Source of the DNA: Nocardiopsis suaedae
GTDB lineage: Bacteria; Actinomycetota; Actinomycetes; Streptosporangiales; Streptosporangiaceae
NCBI RefSeq assembly: GCF_027706745.1
Contig: NZ_JAQFWP010000065.1
Location: 1 to 42,545 of the forward strand
Reading direction: 5' to 3'
Length of the DNA: 42,545 bases
The notes under the pieces were generated by a model. It saw only the letters and a program-made list of their open reading frames with translations, ran no database searches and was not told the DNA's origin. Position numbers and translations under genes: made by a program. Below, piece by piece: positions 1-7,191 of the stretch. Every line of letters starts with the position of its first letter. Position 1 is the first letter of the stretch.

Positions 1-27
1 GGGGGGGGGGGGGCCCCCCCCCCCCCC
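1..27. repeat. Homopolymer palindrome, 13 G then 14 C
   Basis: The window opens with 13 G followed directly by 14 C, a perfect self-complementary tract. A shorter tract of the same form (10 G then 8 C) lies at 16789-16806 behind ectC. Such tracts are hard to sequence, so the exact lengths may be unreliable. Confidence 0.8.
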
Positions 28-100
28 TTCTCCCTGTCCGCCGCCGTGTCCACCGCTGAGCGGTGCCCCGTCCCCCCCGGATGCATTGGAGCGATCGACC

Positions 101-913
101 GTGTCGCACCCGACCACACGCCTGACCACCGGTTTCGCCGTCTTCGCCGTCGCGGCCCTGAGCGCGGGTCCCGTCCTGGCGGACGACGCCCCGCCCTTCG
201 ACTACGACGCCGAGCTCGCCTACACCTGCAGCAGCGACCGGGGCCACGAAGAGGGGGTGACCCTCCACTGGTACATCGAGGCGACCCCTGACGGCGGAGA
301 GGCCCGGGTCGGGGGCACCTTGGAGCACGGGGCCGTCGTCGACGGGCTCACCTACTGGGTCGGGTACCCGGGGACGCCGGTCACCTCGCTGACCTACACG
401 CTGCAGGTCCTCACCGAAGGCGAGGCGGCGGAGCAGGACGCGGAGCACTTCGAGTCGACCTGGTCGGGCAGTGCCCTGAAACCCTTCGAAGAGGCGGACG
501 GCTGGGACGACCGGCTGTTCCAGGAGCGCGAACTGACCCGGGCCGGTCCCGTCTCCTACCGGCCCGGGGAGGTCGTGGTCACCGCCGAGCAGGAGGACGG
601 CGTCGAGGCGACCACCACCTGTACCCCGGACGAGGCGTCGCCCCCGGTGCTCGCCGAGGTCAGCGTCCTCGAAGAGGACGGCGGCGGCGACGGCGGCGAT
701 GCGGGCGACGGGGCCGAAGGCGGAGCCGGCGCCGAGCCCGTATCCGGCGGGGGTGATCAGGCGGACGGGCGCGGCGGGCCGGGCGGCCTGCCGGTGAGCG
801 GGGCCGTACTGGGCGGCGCGGCGGCCGCCGCGGCCGCCGCCACCGCGATCGGCGGTGGTGCGGCGGTGTACCTCTCCCGCAGGAAGAACACCGGCTCGGA
901 CCCCGCCGCCTAG
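101..913 (+). CDS. Secreted sortase-type surface protein (LPVSG), function unknown
   Basis: A 270-residue protein with an N-terminal signal peptide (hydrophobic core and VLA-DD cleavage-like site near residue 28). A single extracellular region follows, then an Asp/Gly-rich low-complexity stretch at about 195-229. The C-terminal sorting signal is LPVSG at 230-234, an Ala-rich membrane helix and an RRK stop-transfer tail. This architecture predicts covalent attachment to the cell wall by a sortase. I chose the GTG at 101 because a TTGGAG ribosome-binding site lies 9-10 bases upstream; a TTG at 86 is the alternative. Two cysteines (in YTCSS and TTCTP) could form a disulfide. The next gene encodes a longer protein with the same layout and a matching TyrThrCys/TyrValCys region, so the two look like diverged tandem paralogues. 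No sortase gene is in the window. Confidence 0.8.
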   Translation: MSHPTTRLTTGFAVFAVAALSAGPVLADDAPPFDYDAELAYTCSSDRGHEEGVTLHWYIEATPDGGEARVGGTLEHGAVVDGLTYWVGYPGTPVTSLTYTLQVLTEGEAAEQDAEHFESTWSGSALKPFEEADGWDDRLFQERELTRAGPVSYRPGEVVVTAEQEDGVEATTTCTPDEASPPVLAEVSVLEEDGGGDGGDAGDGAEGGAGAEPVSGGGDQADGRGGPGGLPVSGAVLGGAAAAAAAATAIGGGAAVYLSRRKNTGSDPAA

Positions 914-990
914 GGTGTGTTTCTTGGAGGCTTTTCGATCAGCGAGCGTCGTTCTGGTGGTCGCGAGCCGAAAATGATCCGAGAAGCACG
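911..990. repeat. Imperfect inverted repeat between the two surface-protein genes
   Basis: The left arm begins AGGGTGTGTTTCTTGGA at 912. The right arm, read on the other strand from about 990, is AGGGCGTGCTTCTCGGA, so 13 of 17 bases match. The similarity weakens toward the centre. It could be a terminator for the upstream gene or a degenerate miniature transposable element; no clear target duplication is visible. Confidence 0.5.
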
Positions 991-1007
991 CCCTCGCCCG
1001 CTCCGTT

Positions 1008-1068
1008 GTTGATCTCGGGAAAAGCGACGCTGAAACCGCGCCTGTGGCGTCGTTTCCCCCGAGCTCAC
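1008..1068. repeat. Dispersed palindromic repeat, copy A
   Basis: Left arm GTTGATCTCGGGAAAAGCG and right arm ending TTTCCCCCGAGCTCAC enclose a short loop. Read on the + strand it aligns with the minus strand of the copy at 37782-37849: I count 11 mismatches over 65 bases. This is more than two hairpins would share by chance and marks a repeat family. It sits between the two surface-protein genes, where it could also act as a terminator. Confidence 0.7.
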
Positions 1069-1201
1069 CGGGGAGCGTGCGTCGCCCGGGTCCCTCGCTC
1101 CCGTTGGGTGGGCGGCATAGGATCGGAACCGGAGCGAAGGAACACGCCTCTCTATCGCACCTGCACCCCCTCATCCCCCATCATGACTGGAGCGTGGGTC
1201 A

Positions 1202-2287
1202 GTGTCCCCCCGTATCGCAACCGGTCTCGCCGCGGTCGCGGCCGTCATCGCCGCCGGATCCGGCCCCGCCTGGGCCGACGTCCCGGAAGCCGGCACCCCG
1301 GAGGCCGAACCCTCCGCGTCGGCGGCCGCGCCCCCGTCCGCCTCGCCCTCGGCCGAACGGTCTCCCGGGCACGCCCCGTCCGTGTCCCCCTCGCCGTCGC
1401 CCACGCAGGAGCCGTCGTCCGACGCCACCGACCCGTCGGCGCCCGACGACGGCCCCGGCGGGAGGAGCCCCGAGCCGTCGCCTGGGCCGGACGGGCCGCA
1501 GACCCAGAAGGACGGAGACGACGGCGCCGACGGGGACGGCGGCGAGGAGGACGCGGACGGTTCCGACGACGCCGTCGGCGCCCCCTTCGAGCTCGACGAC
1601 CTGAAGCCGGACGACCTCGGGGGCCACGTGGCCGAGGTCGACTACGTGTGCACGCTTCCCGACGGCGGCACGACCGACGAGACGTTCCTGTGGAGTGCGT
1701 GGGCCCTGCCGGAGGACCCCGTCGCGGGGGAGGGCGTCCAGATCGGCGCGGTGTTCGCCGGGGACTACTTCTGGCTTCTGGACGAGCGCGGGAAGCCGGT
1801 GGACGCCGACGGAGTGACCGAAACGGGGACGGTGCGGCTCGGGGGGAAGGCCGCCGCCGAGGACGCGGTGGACACCACGGTGCGGGCCGACCCCGGAGAC
1901 GGGCCCTTCGGGCTGGACTGGGACTTCGACGGGACGGCGGTGCAGACCACCCCGGAGCGGGCCGGACGGCTGACGGTCACGCCCGGCGACGTGCGGCTGG
2001 CGGTGGAGAGCGGGGGACGCGAGGCCGTCACCGACTGCACCCCGGCCAAGGCGGTGGATCCGCTGCTGGAGCTCAAGGTCGCCGAGGCGGAGACGGAGGA
2101 GGACGGGGCCGCGGTCGACGGCGGCGCGGCCGCGGCGGCGGGGAACGGGACGGTGTCGACGCCCCTGGGCGACCTGCCGGTGACCGGCCCGGCGCTGCTC
2201 GGCCTGGCCGCCGCGGGTGCGGTGTCCGTGGGAGCGGGAGGCACGGCCATGTTCCTGGCCCGCAAGCGCCCGGGAGCCGACGACTGA
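1202..2287 (+). CDS. Secreted sortase-type surface protein (LPVTG), function unknown
   Basis: A 361-residue cell-wall protein. It has a signal peptide ending near residue 25 (PAWA-DV) and a long Pro/Ser/Glu/Asp-rich linker at about 28-125 that could span the peptidoglycan. A globular region at about 130-290 contains DYVCTLPDGG and TDCTP, with two cysteines that may pair. The C-terminus carries LPVTG at 325-329, a hydrophobic helix and an RKR tail. The GTG start at 1202 has GGAG nine bases upstream. The globular part resembles that of the preceding 270-residue protein in order of motifs, so this is probably a tandem duplication followed by linker expansion. The ligand or role is not evident. 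Confidence 0.8.
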   Translation: MSPRIATGLAAVAAVIAAGSGPAWADVPEAGTPEAEPSASAAAPPSASPSAERSPGHAPSVSPSPSPTQEPSSDATDPSAPDDGPGGRSPEPSPGPDGPQTQKDGDDGADGDGGEEDADGSDDAVGAPFELDDLKPDDLGGHVAEVDYVCTLPDGGTTDETFLWSAWALPEDPVAGEGVQIGAVFAGDYFWLLDERGKPVDADGVTETGTVRLGGKAAAEDAVDTTVRADPGDGPFGLDWDFDGTAVQTTPERAGRLTVTPGDVRLAVESGGREAVTDCTPAKAVDPLLELKVAEAETEEDGAAVDGGAAAAAGNGTVSTPLGDLPVTGPALLGLAAAGAVSVGAGGTAMFLARKRPGADD

Positions 2288-2306
2288 CCGGGGCCCGCGC
2301 CCGGCG

Positions 2307-2332
2307 GGCCTGACGGCGCGTCGGGTCAGGCC
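2307..2332. terminator. Hairpin between convergent genes
   Basis: GGCCTGAC at 2307-2314 and GTCAGGCC at 2325-2332 form an 8-bp stem with a 10-base loop. It lies just past the surface-protein gene and overlaps the stop codon of the convergent PAS-GAF gene. No T-tract follows, as is common in this kind of genome. Confidence 0.5.
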
Positions 2333-3495
2333 TGCGGGCGGGGCGGCAGGGCCAGCCCGATGTGCTCGCCGATCTCTTCGAGCAGGCCCAGGTCGGCCAG
2401 GCGGAACGCGCCCCGGTTGCTCCGCCGCACCAGCGTCAGGGCGCCGCGCACGCCCCGGCTGCCGACCAGCGGGACGCTCAGCAGTGACCCCGCCCCGAGC
2501 AGGCTCAGCAGCGGCGCACCGTCGGCGGCCGACCCCAGCGCGGTCTCGTCCTCGATCTGCTGGTCCAGCACCGACGTGCCGGTGGCCAGCACCTGCCCCG
2601 GCACCTCGGCCGCGCCGGGGTCGCAGCCCTCCAGGAGCTCCCGGCGGCCGTCGGCCTCGGGGGCGGCCACCACGGCGCGGCGCGCCCGCGCCGGGTCGCC
2701 CGGCAGGTCGCACACGTCCACCAGCACCCAGTCGGCGTAGGAGTCGGCGAGCAGCGCCGCCGCCTCGTCCAGCGCCAGCGGCCGCCCGGCGCCGCCGGGG
2801 CCGGCCGAGGCGAGCAGCAGCCGCGTCATCCGGGTCAGCACGTCCAGGCGCCGCGCGGCCAGCACCACCACCTGGTCCTCCACCTCGGGCTCCAGCGGCG
2901 CCGGGCCCTCGTCCCCGCCGCCGTCCGGCGCGGGTGAGACGACCGCCAGCACCAGCGGATTGGCCTCGGTGGGCACGTCCAGCCGGGTGAGGGTCAGGTG
3001 CACGTCCTCGGCCCAGCCCCGCTGGGCCAGCCGGGACGCGAAGGACGCGGTCTCCCCGCCGCGCAGCACCGCCGCCAGCCACGACCGCATCGGGGCGCGC
3101 CGCCGGAGGTCGACGAAGTTGGAGAACGGCTTGCCGGTGAGGTAGCCGGGGGCGCCGCCCAGCCGCTCGGAGGCCAGGGTGTTGATGCGCCGGATGTAGC
3201 CCTCGTGGTCCAGCAGCAGCACCGGAACGGTCAGCTCGTTGAAGACGGCGCGCAGTACCGCCTTCTCGTCGCCGCCGGACGCCGCCCGGCGCGGGCCGCC
3301 GCCCGCGGCCGCGTCGGCGGCCAGCCGCTCACCGCAGTCGCGCAGCAGGGTGCCCGCGTAGGCCAGCTCGGCCAGGGCGGCCTCGGCGGTGCCCGCCGCG
3401 TCGTCCGGATCCATGGCCAGGGTCGCGCGCAGGGCCTCCGCCCGCTCGTTCAGCTCCGCGATCTCACGCTGTAGATCGGCGAGGTTCTCCGGCAC
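2326..3495 (-). CDS. PAS-GAF sensor protein without an output domain
   Basis: A 389-residue cytoplasmic protein. An N-terminal helical, probably coiled-coil segment (about 1-65) is followed by a PAS domain (about 85-190; LLDHEGYIRRIN is typical PAS core) and a GAF domain (about 235-385; SLLSVPLVGSRGVRGALTLV is typical of its last strands). In actinobacteria this pair usually precedes a SpoIIE/PP2C phosphatase or a kinase domain, but here the protein ends after GAF. It may therefore signal by protein contact, for example to the anti-sigma components encoded nearby. The GTG start has a modest GGAG about ten bases upstream. It is divergent from the GAF-ANTAR gene, sharing a 149-base intergenic region. 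The ligand is unknown. Confidence 0.75.
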   Translation of the reverse strand: MPENLADLQREIAELNERAEALRATLAMDPDDAAGTAEAALAELAYAGTLLRDCGERLAADAAAGGGPRRAASGGDEKAVLRAVFNELTVPVLLLDHEGYIRRINTLASERLGGAPGYLTGKPFSNFVDLRRRAPMRSWLAAVLRGGETASFASRLAQRGWAEDVHLTLTRLDVPTEANPLVLAVVSPAPDGGGDEGPAPLEPEVEDQVVVLAARRLDVLTRMTRLLLASAGPGGAGRPLALDEAAALLADSYADWVLVDVCDLPGDPARARRAVVAAPEADGRRELLEGCDPGAAEVPGQVLATGTSVLDQQIEDETALGSAADGAPLLSLLGAGSLLSVPLVGSRGVRGALTLVRRSNRGAFRLADLGLLEEIGEHIGLALPPRPQA

Positions 3496-3644
3496 GCTCT
3501 CGGACTCCAGCCCCTGTGAAATGCACGGTCATGCGGTCGGCGGCGGGATGTGCCGCGCGCCACCTACCGACGCTAACGCATGCGCGGACCCCCGGGTTCT
3601 GCGGTTACCGTGGAGTCGGGCGGACGGCCGGAAGGGGGTGCACG

Positions 3645-4418
3645 GTGGGCGAATCGGCCACACCCGCGTGGGTGGAGCGGCTCGCGCGCGAGATCGGCGC
3701 CCTCGGCCAGAGCGAGGGCAGCGGCCCCGTGCGGGCGCTGGACCGGATGAGCGCGGCCGCCGCCCGGGGGGTCCCCGGGTGCTCGGCCGCGCTGGTGGTG
3801 ATCTGGCGCGGGGTGCGGCAGGGCGACGAGGAGGGTGCCCGCTGCGCGGGCGGCGGCCACGTGGTGGTCGACTACGGCGCCTCCCACTCGGACCTGGCGA
3901 CCGCGCTGGAGCGGCAGTACACCGTCGACCAGGGGCCCGCGGTGGAGGCGGTGCGGGAGATGCACGCCGTCACCGTGGGCGACGTGCTCCGCGAGGACCG
4001 GTGGCCGGACTACCTGAGCACGGCGGTGCAGTGCGGGGACCGCGCCTCGATCACCTACCCCTGCCAGTTCGACGAGGAGGTCGTCACCTTCGGGGTGCAC
4101 TCCGGGCGCGGCGACGCCTTCGACGTGGAGGCGGTGGCGCCGCTGGTGGCGCTGCTGGCCGAGCACGCGGCGATGGCCCTGCACAGCGCGGGGCGATACG
4201 TCGACGCGGCGCGCGAGGCGGCGCACATGCGCAGGGCGATGTCCGCCCGTGCCGTCATCGACCAGGCCAAGGGCATCCTGATGCACGCCCGCGGCTGCGG
4301 CGCCGCCGAGGCGTTCGAGGAGCTGCGCCGGGTGGCCCAGCGCAACCGGATGAAGGTCGCCGATGTGGCGCGGCGCCTGGTCGCCGAGAACGCCGAGGCG
4401 CCCGGCCGCGCCCGGTGA
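3645..4418 (+). CDS. GAF-ANTAR domain transcription antitermination regulator
   Basis: A 257-residue protein with an N-terminal GAF domain (about 15-175) and a C-terminal ANTAR domain (about 190-250) containing ARAVIDQAKGILMHARG and a helical tail. ANTAR domains bind paired hairpins in nascent RNA and prevent termination; GAF domains sense small ligands or redox state. The GTG at 3645 is preferred because AAGGGGGTG lies just upstream; an ATG at 3516 would extend the protein without a ribosome-binding site and into the divergent promoter. Its neighbours (PAS-GAF and STAS proteins) point to stress or nutrient signalling. Its RNA targets cannot be seen from here. Confidence 0.82.
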   Translation: MGESATPAWVERLAREIGALGQSEGSGPVRALDRMSAAAARGVPGCSAALVVIWRGVRQGDEEGARCAGGGHVVVDYGASHSDLATALERQYTVDQGPAVEAVREMHAVTVGDVLREDRWPDYLSTAVQCGDRASITYPCQFDEEVVTFGVHSGRGDAFDVEAVAPLVALLAEHAAMALHSAGRYVDAAREAAHMRRAMSARAVIDQAKGILMHARGCGAAEAFEELRRVAQRNRMKVADVARRLVAENAEAPGRAR

Positions 4419-4596
4419 GCGGCGGCCCGGCGCCGAGCGGGACCGGCCGGGTGCCGGCCGGGGGCGCGGGTGCAGCGCTGTGCGACGGGGTGTATCGGTG
4501 TGGTGACGGTGGACGGGCGTGCCTGTCTCGCCGTCCGGGCGGGCGCTAGTGTGGGGCGGGTGGAGTCCACGACAGGCGCGAGCGAGGAGTGTGGGC

Positions 4597-4959
4597 GTGC
4601 CGTCTCAGATCCCGGTCCGCAGAGACGGTGACGCGGTGGTCGTGGCCCCCGAGGGGGACATGGACGCCGTCACCTCACCGGCCTTGGCGGAGGTTCTCGA
4701 CGGCCTGTTGACCGCCGAGGAGCCGCCGCGCGGGATCGTCATCGACTTCGCGAAGGTGAGCTTCTGCGACTCCCGCTGCATCGGCGTGCTGGTCCAGTCG
4801 TACCGCCAGGCGCGCGACCGCGGCATCGGCCTCGCCGTCGCCGCCCCTCAGCGCACCGTGCACCGCCTGTTCGTGATCGCCGGCATCGACCAGGTGATCA
4901 CCATCGAGGACGACCCGGAGGACGCCCGCGAAGCGGTCCTCGCCGGTACCGGGACCTGA
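4597..4959 (+). CDS. STAS-domain anti-sigma factor antagonist (RsbV/SpoIIAA type)
   Basis: A 120-residue single STAS domain. Family members bind an anti-sigma kinase when unphosphorylated and so release a sigma factor; the kinase inactivates them by phosphorylating a conserved serine. Here the motif FCDSRCIGVL places the likely acceptor at Ser59, with the usual DSSGLG loop altered to DSRCIG. The GTG at 4597 is chosen because GAGGAG lies seven bases upstream; a GTG at 4591 is possible. The MEDS/HATPase protein at 7192-8184 is the obvious local candidate for the cognate kinase, an inference from proximity. Confidence 0.85.
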   Translation: MPSQIPVRRDGDAVVVAPEGDMDAVTSPALAEVLDGLLTAEEPPRGIVIDFAKVSFCDSRCIGVLVQSYRQARDRGIGLAVAAPQRTVHRLFVIAGIDQVITIEDDPEDAREAVLAGTGT

Positions 4960-5012
4960 ACCTCCGGGCGGGGACGGAACGAGGCGGCCCCGAGATGCGC
5001 CCGCCCGGTCAC

Positions 5013-5018
5013 TAGGAT
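5013..5018 (+). promoter_or_regulatory. Putative -10 box for a leaderless transcript
   Basis: TAGGAT ends six bases before the GTG at 5025, and no Shine-Dalgarno sequence is present. This is the spacing expected if transcription starts at or next to the start codon. No convincing -35 box is seen. Confidence 0.4.
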
Positions 5019-5024
5019 GCGCGT

Positions 5025-5507
5025 GTGTCCCGCATCGAGCTGACCACTGTGCTTCCCGTGCCCGCCGACCGGGTCTTCCGGGCCTGTGCGGATCCCCACC
5101 TGCACCCGCTCACCATGCGGCGCCACCGCGAGCGCGTGGTGCACACCAGTGCCAGCGGGCTGTTCGCCCAAGGCGACACCGTGACCTTCCAGGCCCGCCA
5201 CTTCGGAATACCCTGGCGGCTGAGCGCCCGCATCACGCGCATGGACGCCCCGCACTCCTTCGTTGACGAGCAGGTGCGCGGCCCTTTCGCCCGCCTGCGT
5301 CATGAGCACGTCTTCCATCGGCTGGAGGACCGCTCGTGCCTGATGACCGACCTGGTGGACTTCCGATCGCCCCTGGGCCCCTTGGGGTGCTTGGCCGACG
5401 CGTTGGTCCTGAAGGAGTACATGAGGCTGCTCATCGCCGAGCGCAACGCCAACCTCCTGCGCCTGTTGGAAGCGGGGGGTTCCCCCCAAATGGTGGACAC
5501 CTTCTGA
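5025..5507 (+). CDS. SRPBCC-family protein, 3' end overlapped by the IS element
   Basis: A 160-residue protein of the START/Bet v1-like SRPBCC superfamily, a lipid or hydrophobic-ligand-binding fold. The opening ELTTVLPVPADRVFRACADP, the HERV-type second strand and the C-terminal helix (ALVLKEYMRLLIAERNANLL) fit this family. The GTG start lacks a ribosome-binding site and may be leaderless. The gene runs into the left end of the IS3 element: the last residues (MVDTF) and the stop codon appear to come from the IS end, which begins near 5491, so the original C-terminus has been replaced. The core fold seems complete, so it may still work. Ligand unknown. Confidence 0.7.
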   Translation: MSRIELTTVLPVPADRVFRACADPHLHPLTMRRHRERVVHTSASGLFAQGDTVTFQARHFGIPWRLSARITRMDAPHSFVDEQVRGPFARLRHEHVFHRLEDRSCLMTDLVDFRSPLGPLGCLADALVLKEYMRLLIAERNANLLRLLEAGGSPQMVDTF

Positions 5508-6398
5508 TCAGGCAGCGAGCTCCAGGCTAGCCGCTCGCTGCTCGTAGACGACCGGGCTGAGCTGCCCGTTCGCTGAATGCCGTCGGCGGGTGTTGTAACG
5601 GGCGATCCAGGAGAACACCGCCAGCCGCGCGGCCCGGACACCGGACCACCACTTCAGCCCCCGCCCCTGCAGGGTCTCGCGCTTCAACGTGGCGTTGAAC
5701 GACTCGGCCGCAGCGTTGTCCGCGCTGGAGCCCACCGCGCCCATCGACCGGGCCACCCCCGCCCTCCGGCAGGCCGCGGCGAACGCGGCAGAGGCGTACT
5801 GGGCGCCCCGGTCGGAGTGGAACACCGCGCCCTTGAGGCTCCCGCGCTCGCGCCGGGCGGCCTCCAACGCGTCGACGACCAGCTCAGCGCGCATATGCTC
5901 GGCCACCGACCACCCCACCAGGCGCCGCGAGTACAGATCCATCACCGTGGCCAGGTAGCAGAACCGGCCCCCTTCCACAGGCAGGTAGGTGATGTCGCCG
6001 ACATAGCGCGTGTTGGGCGATGCGGCGGTGAAATCGCGGCCCAGCAGGTCGGGAGCCGGGGCCGCGTCCGGATCGGCGACGGTGGTGCGCACCTTCCTGC
6101 GCAGGTGCAGCCCCTGGATCCCGGCCTCGCGCATCAGGCGCTCGATGCGCTTGTGGTTGACCGGGTGCCCCTGCTCGCGCAGCTCGGCGGTGATGCGCGG
6201 GGCCCCGTTGGCCGGGTCCTGGGCATGGATCCTTCTGATCGCCGCGGTCAGCTCCGCATCGGCCGCCGCCCGCGCCGCGCGCGCCGCCGCACCCGCCTTC
6301 CAGGCGTAAAAGCCCGAGCGGGACAGCCCCAGCACCTCACACAGCCGCTTGACGCCATAAGCGCCGCGCATGTCCTCGACGAAGCAGAAGCGGCTCAC
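5508..6398 (-). CDS. IS3-family transposase OrfB, DDE catalytic domain
   Basis: A 296-residue integrase-like transposase. An N-terminal HTH_21-type region (GVKRLCEVLGLSRSGFYAWK) is followed by the rve catalytic core with the three acidic residues visible in VGDITYLP, FHSDRGAQY and NAAAESFNATLKRE. The GTG at 6398 overlaps the stop codon of orfA (GTGA), pointing to translational coupling or frameshifting to make the OrfAB fusion usual for IS3 elements. I see no A-rich slippery heptamer at the overlap. The stop codon starts immediately after that of the SRPBCC gene on the other strand. Confidence 0.88.
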   Translation of the reverse strand: MSRFCFVEDMRGAYGVKRLCEVLGLSRSGFYAWKAGAAARAARAAADAELTAAIRRIHAQDPANGAPRITAELREQGHPVNHKRIERLMREAGIQGLHLRRKVRTTVADPDAAPAPDLLGRDFTAASPNTRYVGDITYLPVEGGRFCYLATVMDLYSRRLVGWSVAEHMRAELVVDALEAARRERGSLKGAVFHSDRGAQYASAAFAAACRRAGVARSMGAVGSSADNAAAESFNATLKRETLQGRGLKWWSGVRAARLAVFSWIARYNTRRRHSANGQLSPVVYEQRAASLELAA

Positions 6399-6706
6399 TG
6401 CTTCATCTCTCCCGCGAAATAGGCGGCGGCCCTGCGCAGGATCTCCCGCTCCTTCTCCAGTTCGGCGATACGCGCGCGCAGCCGCCGGTTCTCCTGCTCG
6501 GGGCCCTCCCCCTCGCAGGCGGCGGCCTGCCGCGCAGGCGCGGCGCCCGGCCCTCGGCGGCCGTCGGCGATCCGGATCCAGCTGCGCAGGGTCTCGCGGT
6601 TGACGCCGGGGCCGTCGGCGACCTCGGCGATCGTGGCCCCGGGCCGGGAGCGGTACAGCGCGACGGCGTCGGCCTTGAACTCCGGCGGGTAGACCTTCAT
6701 GGCCAT
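6395..6706 (-). CDS. IS3-family transposase OrfA, HTH and leucine-zipper protein
   Basis: A 103-residue protein with an N-terminal HTH_Tnp_1 domain (YPPEFKADAVALYRSRPGAT, then VNRETLRSWI) and a C-terminal coiled coil (EQENRRLRARIAELEKEREILRRAA, in heptads) that mediates multimer formation. It binds the IS ends. The ATG at 6706 has GGGAGGAG upstream; a second in-frame ATG at 6700 is also usable. Its 3' end overlaps orfB. Confidence 0.85.
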   Translation of the reverse strand: MAMKVYPPEFKADAVALYRSRPGATIAEVADGPGVNRETLRSWIRIADGRRGPGAAPARQAAACEGEGPEQENRRLRARIAELEKEREILRRAAAYFAGEMKQ

Positions 6707-6749
6707 GGTGGACTCCTCCCAGACTCAATTGTCCGATATGTCCACCCCA

Positions 6750-7191
6750 CAGGGGGAAGCCCCCGGCGACGGAGCCGGTGCCCCACTTACGGGTTCCGGC
6801 TGAGCGGCGGGTGGCCGGGGGGAGGGCGGCGGCGACACGGGTCGATGGCCCTCGCCGCAGCGTTGTCGGGCGCGGCGCGTGCGGATGGCCGCCGCCGTGA
6901 TGGGCGGCGACGGCGAAAAAGGGGGTGGTTCCCCGGCCCTGCCTGCCGGGCGGCGGGCTGCTCGCGGTCCAGGCCGGACGGCGCGGTGGGCGGGGTCGTC
7001 CGCGCGCATGGCGGCCGCCAGCCCGGCACATACCGCGCATACCGGGCGCGCGAACGCCGAACCGGTCGTTCATCGTGGTGAAAGGGTCGTTTCACGGGCG
7101 ATCGGGTGGCGGTTCCCCCCCGATCACCCCTGAGATGGTCGTTTCACCGGACCAGATGCCCGACCCGGTGCCCCGCGCCGTCCTCACGCCC
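6750..7191. other. Gene-poor stretch with operator-like repeats beside the IS
   Basis: No convincing gene in 442 bases. GTGAAAGGGTCGTTTCAC at 7078-7095 is an inverted repeat (6-bp arms, 6-base spacer), and TGGTCGTTTCACC recurs near 7136-7148. A hairpin (GGGCGATCGGG at 7096-7106 with CCCGATCACCC at 7119-7129) may end the minus-strand gene that stops at 7192. The operator-like repeats would suit a leftward promoter whose gene was lost or replaced when the IS arrived. Confidence 0.45.

Larger units (their letters stand above)
5491..6749 (-). mobile_element. IS3-family insertion sequence
   Basis: The element holds overlapping orfA and orfB on the minus strand. The left end reads TGGTGGACACC from 5491; the right end, read inward from about 6749, is TGGGGTGGACAT. 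They share an exact GGTGGACA (5492-5499 against TGTCCACC at 6739-6746), with weaker similarity inward. The TG...CA ends agree with IS3 elements. I see no clean target duplication, so the outer borders are good to a few bases only. Both reading frames are open and the DDE residues are present, so the element may be active. Confidence 0.82.

Noticed and set aside
1006-2313. A 435-codon plus-strand frame over the LPVTG gene
   Set aside because: Arg/Gly-rich composition without a start signal; shadow of the surface-protein gene.
5508-7073. A single 521-codon frame covering the whole transposase
   Set aside because: The part upstream of 6398 is the out-of-frame shadow of orfA; the two-gene IS3 layout with a GTGA overlap explains it.
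6845-7133. Plus-strand open frames in the gene-poor region by the IS
   Set aside because: Arg/Gly/Ala-rich, overlapping in several frames, with no ribosome-binding site or recognisable domain.
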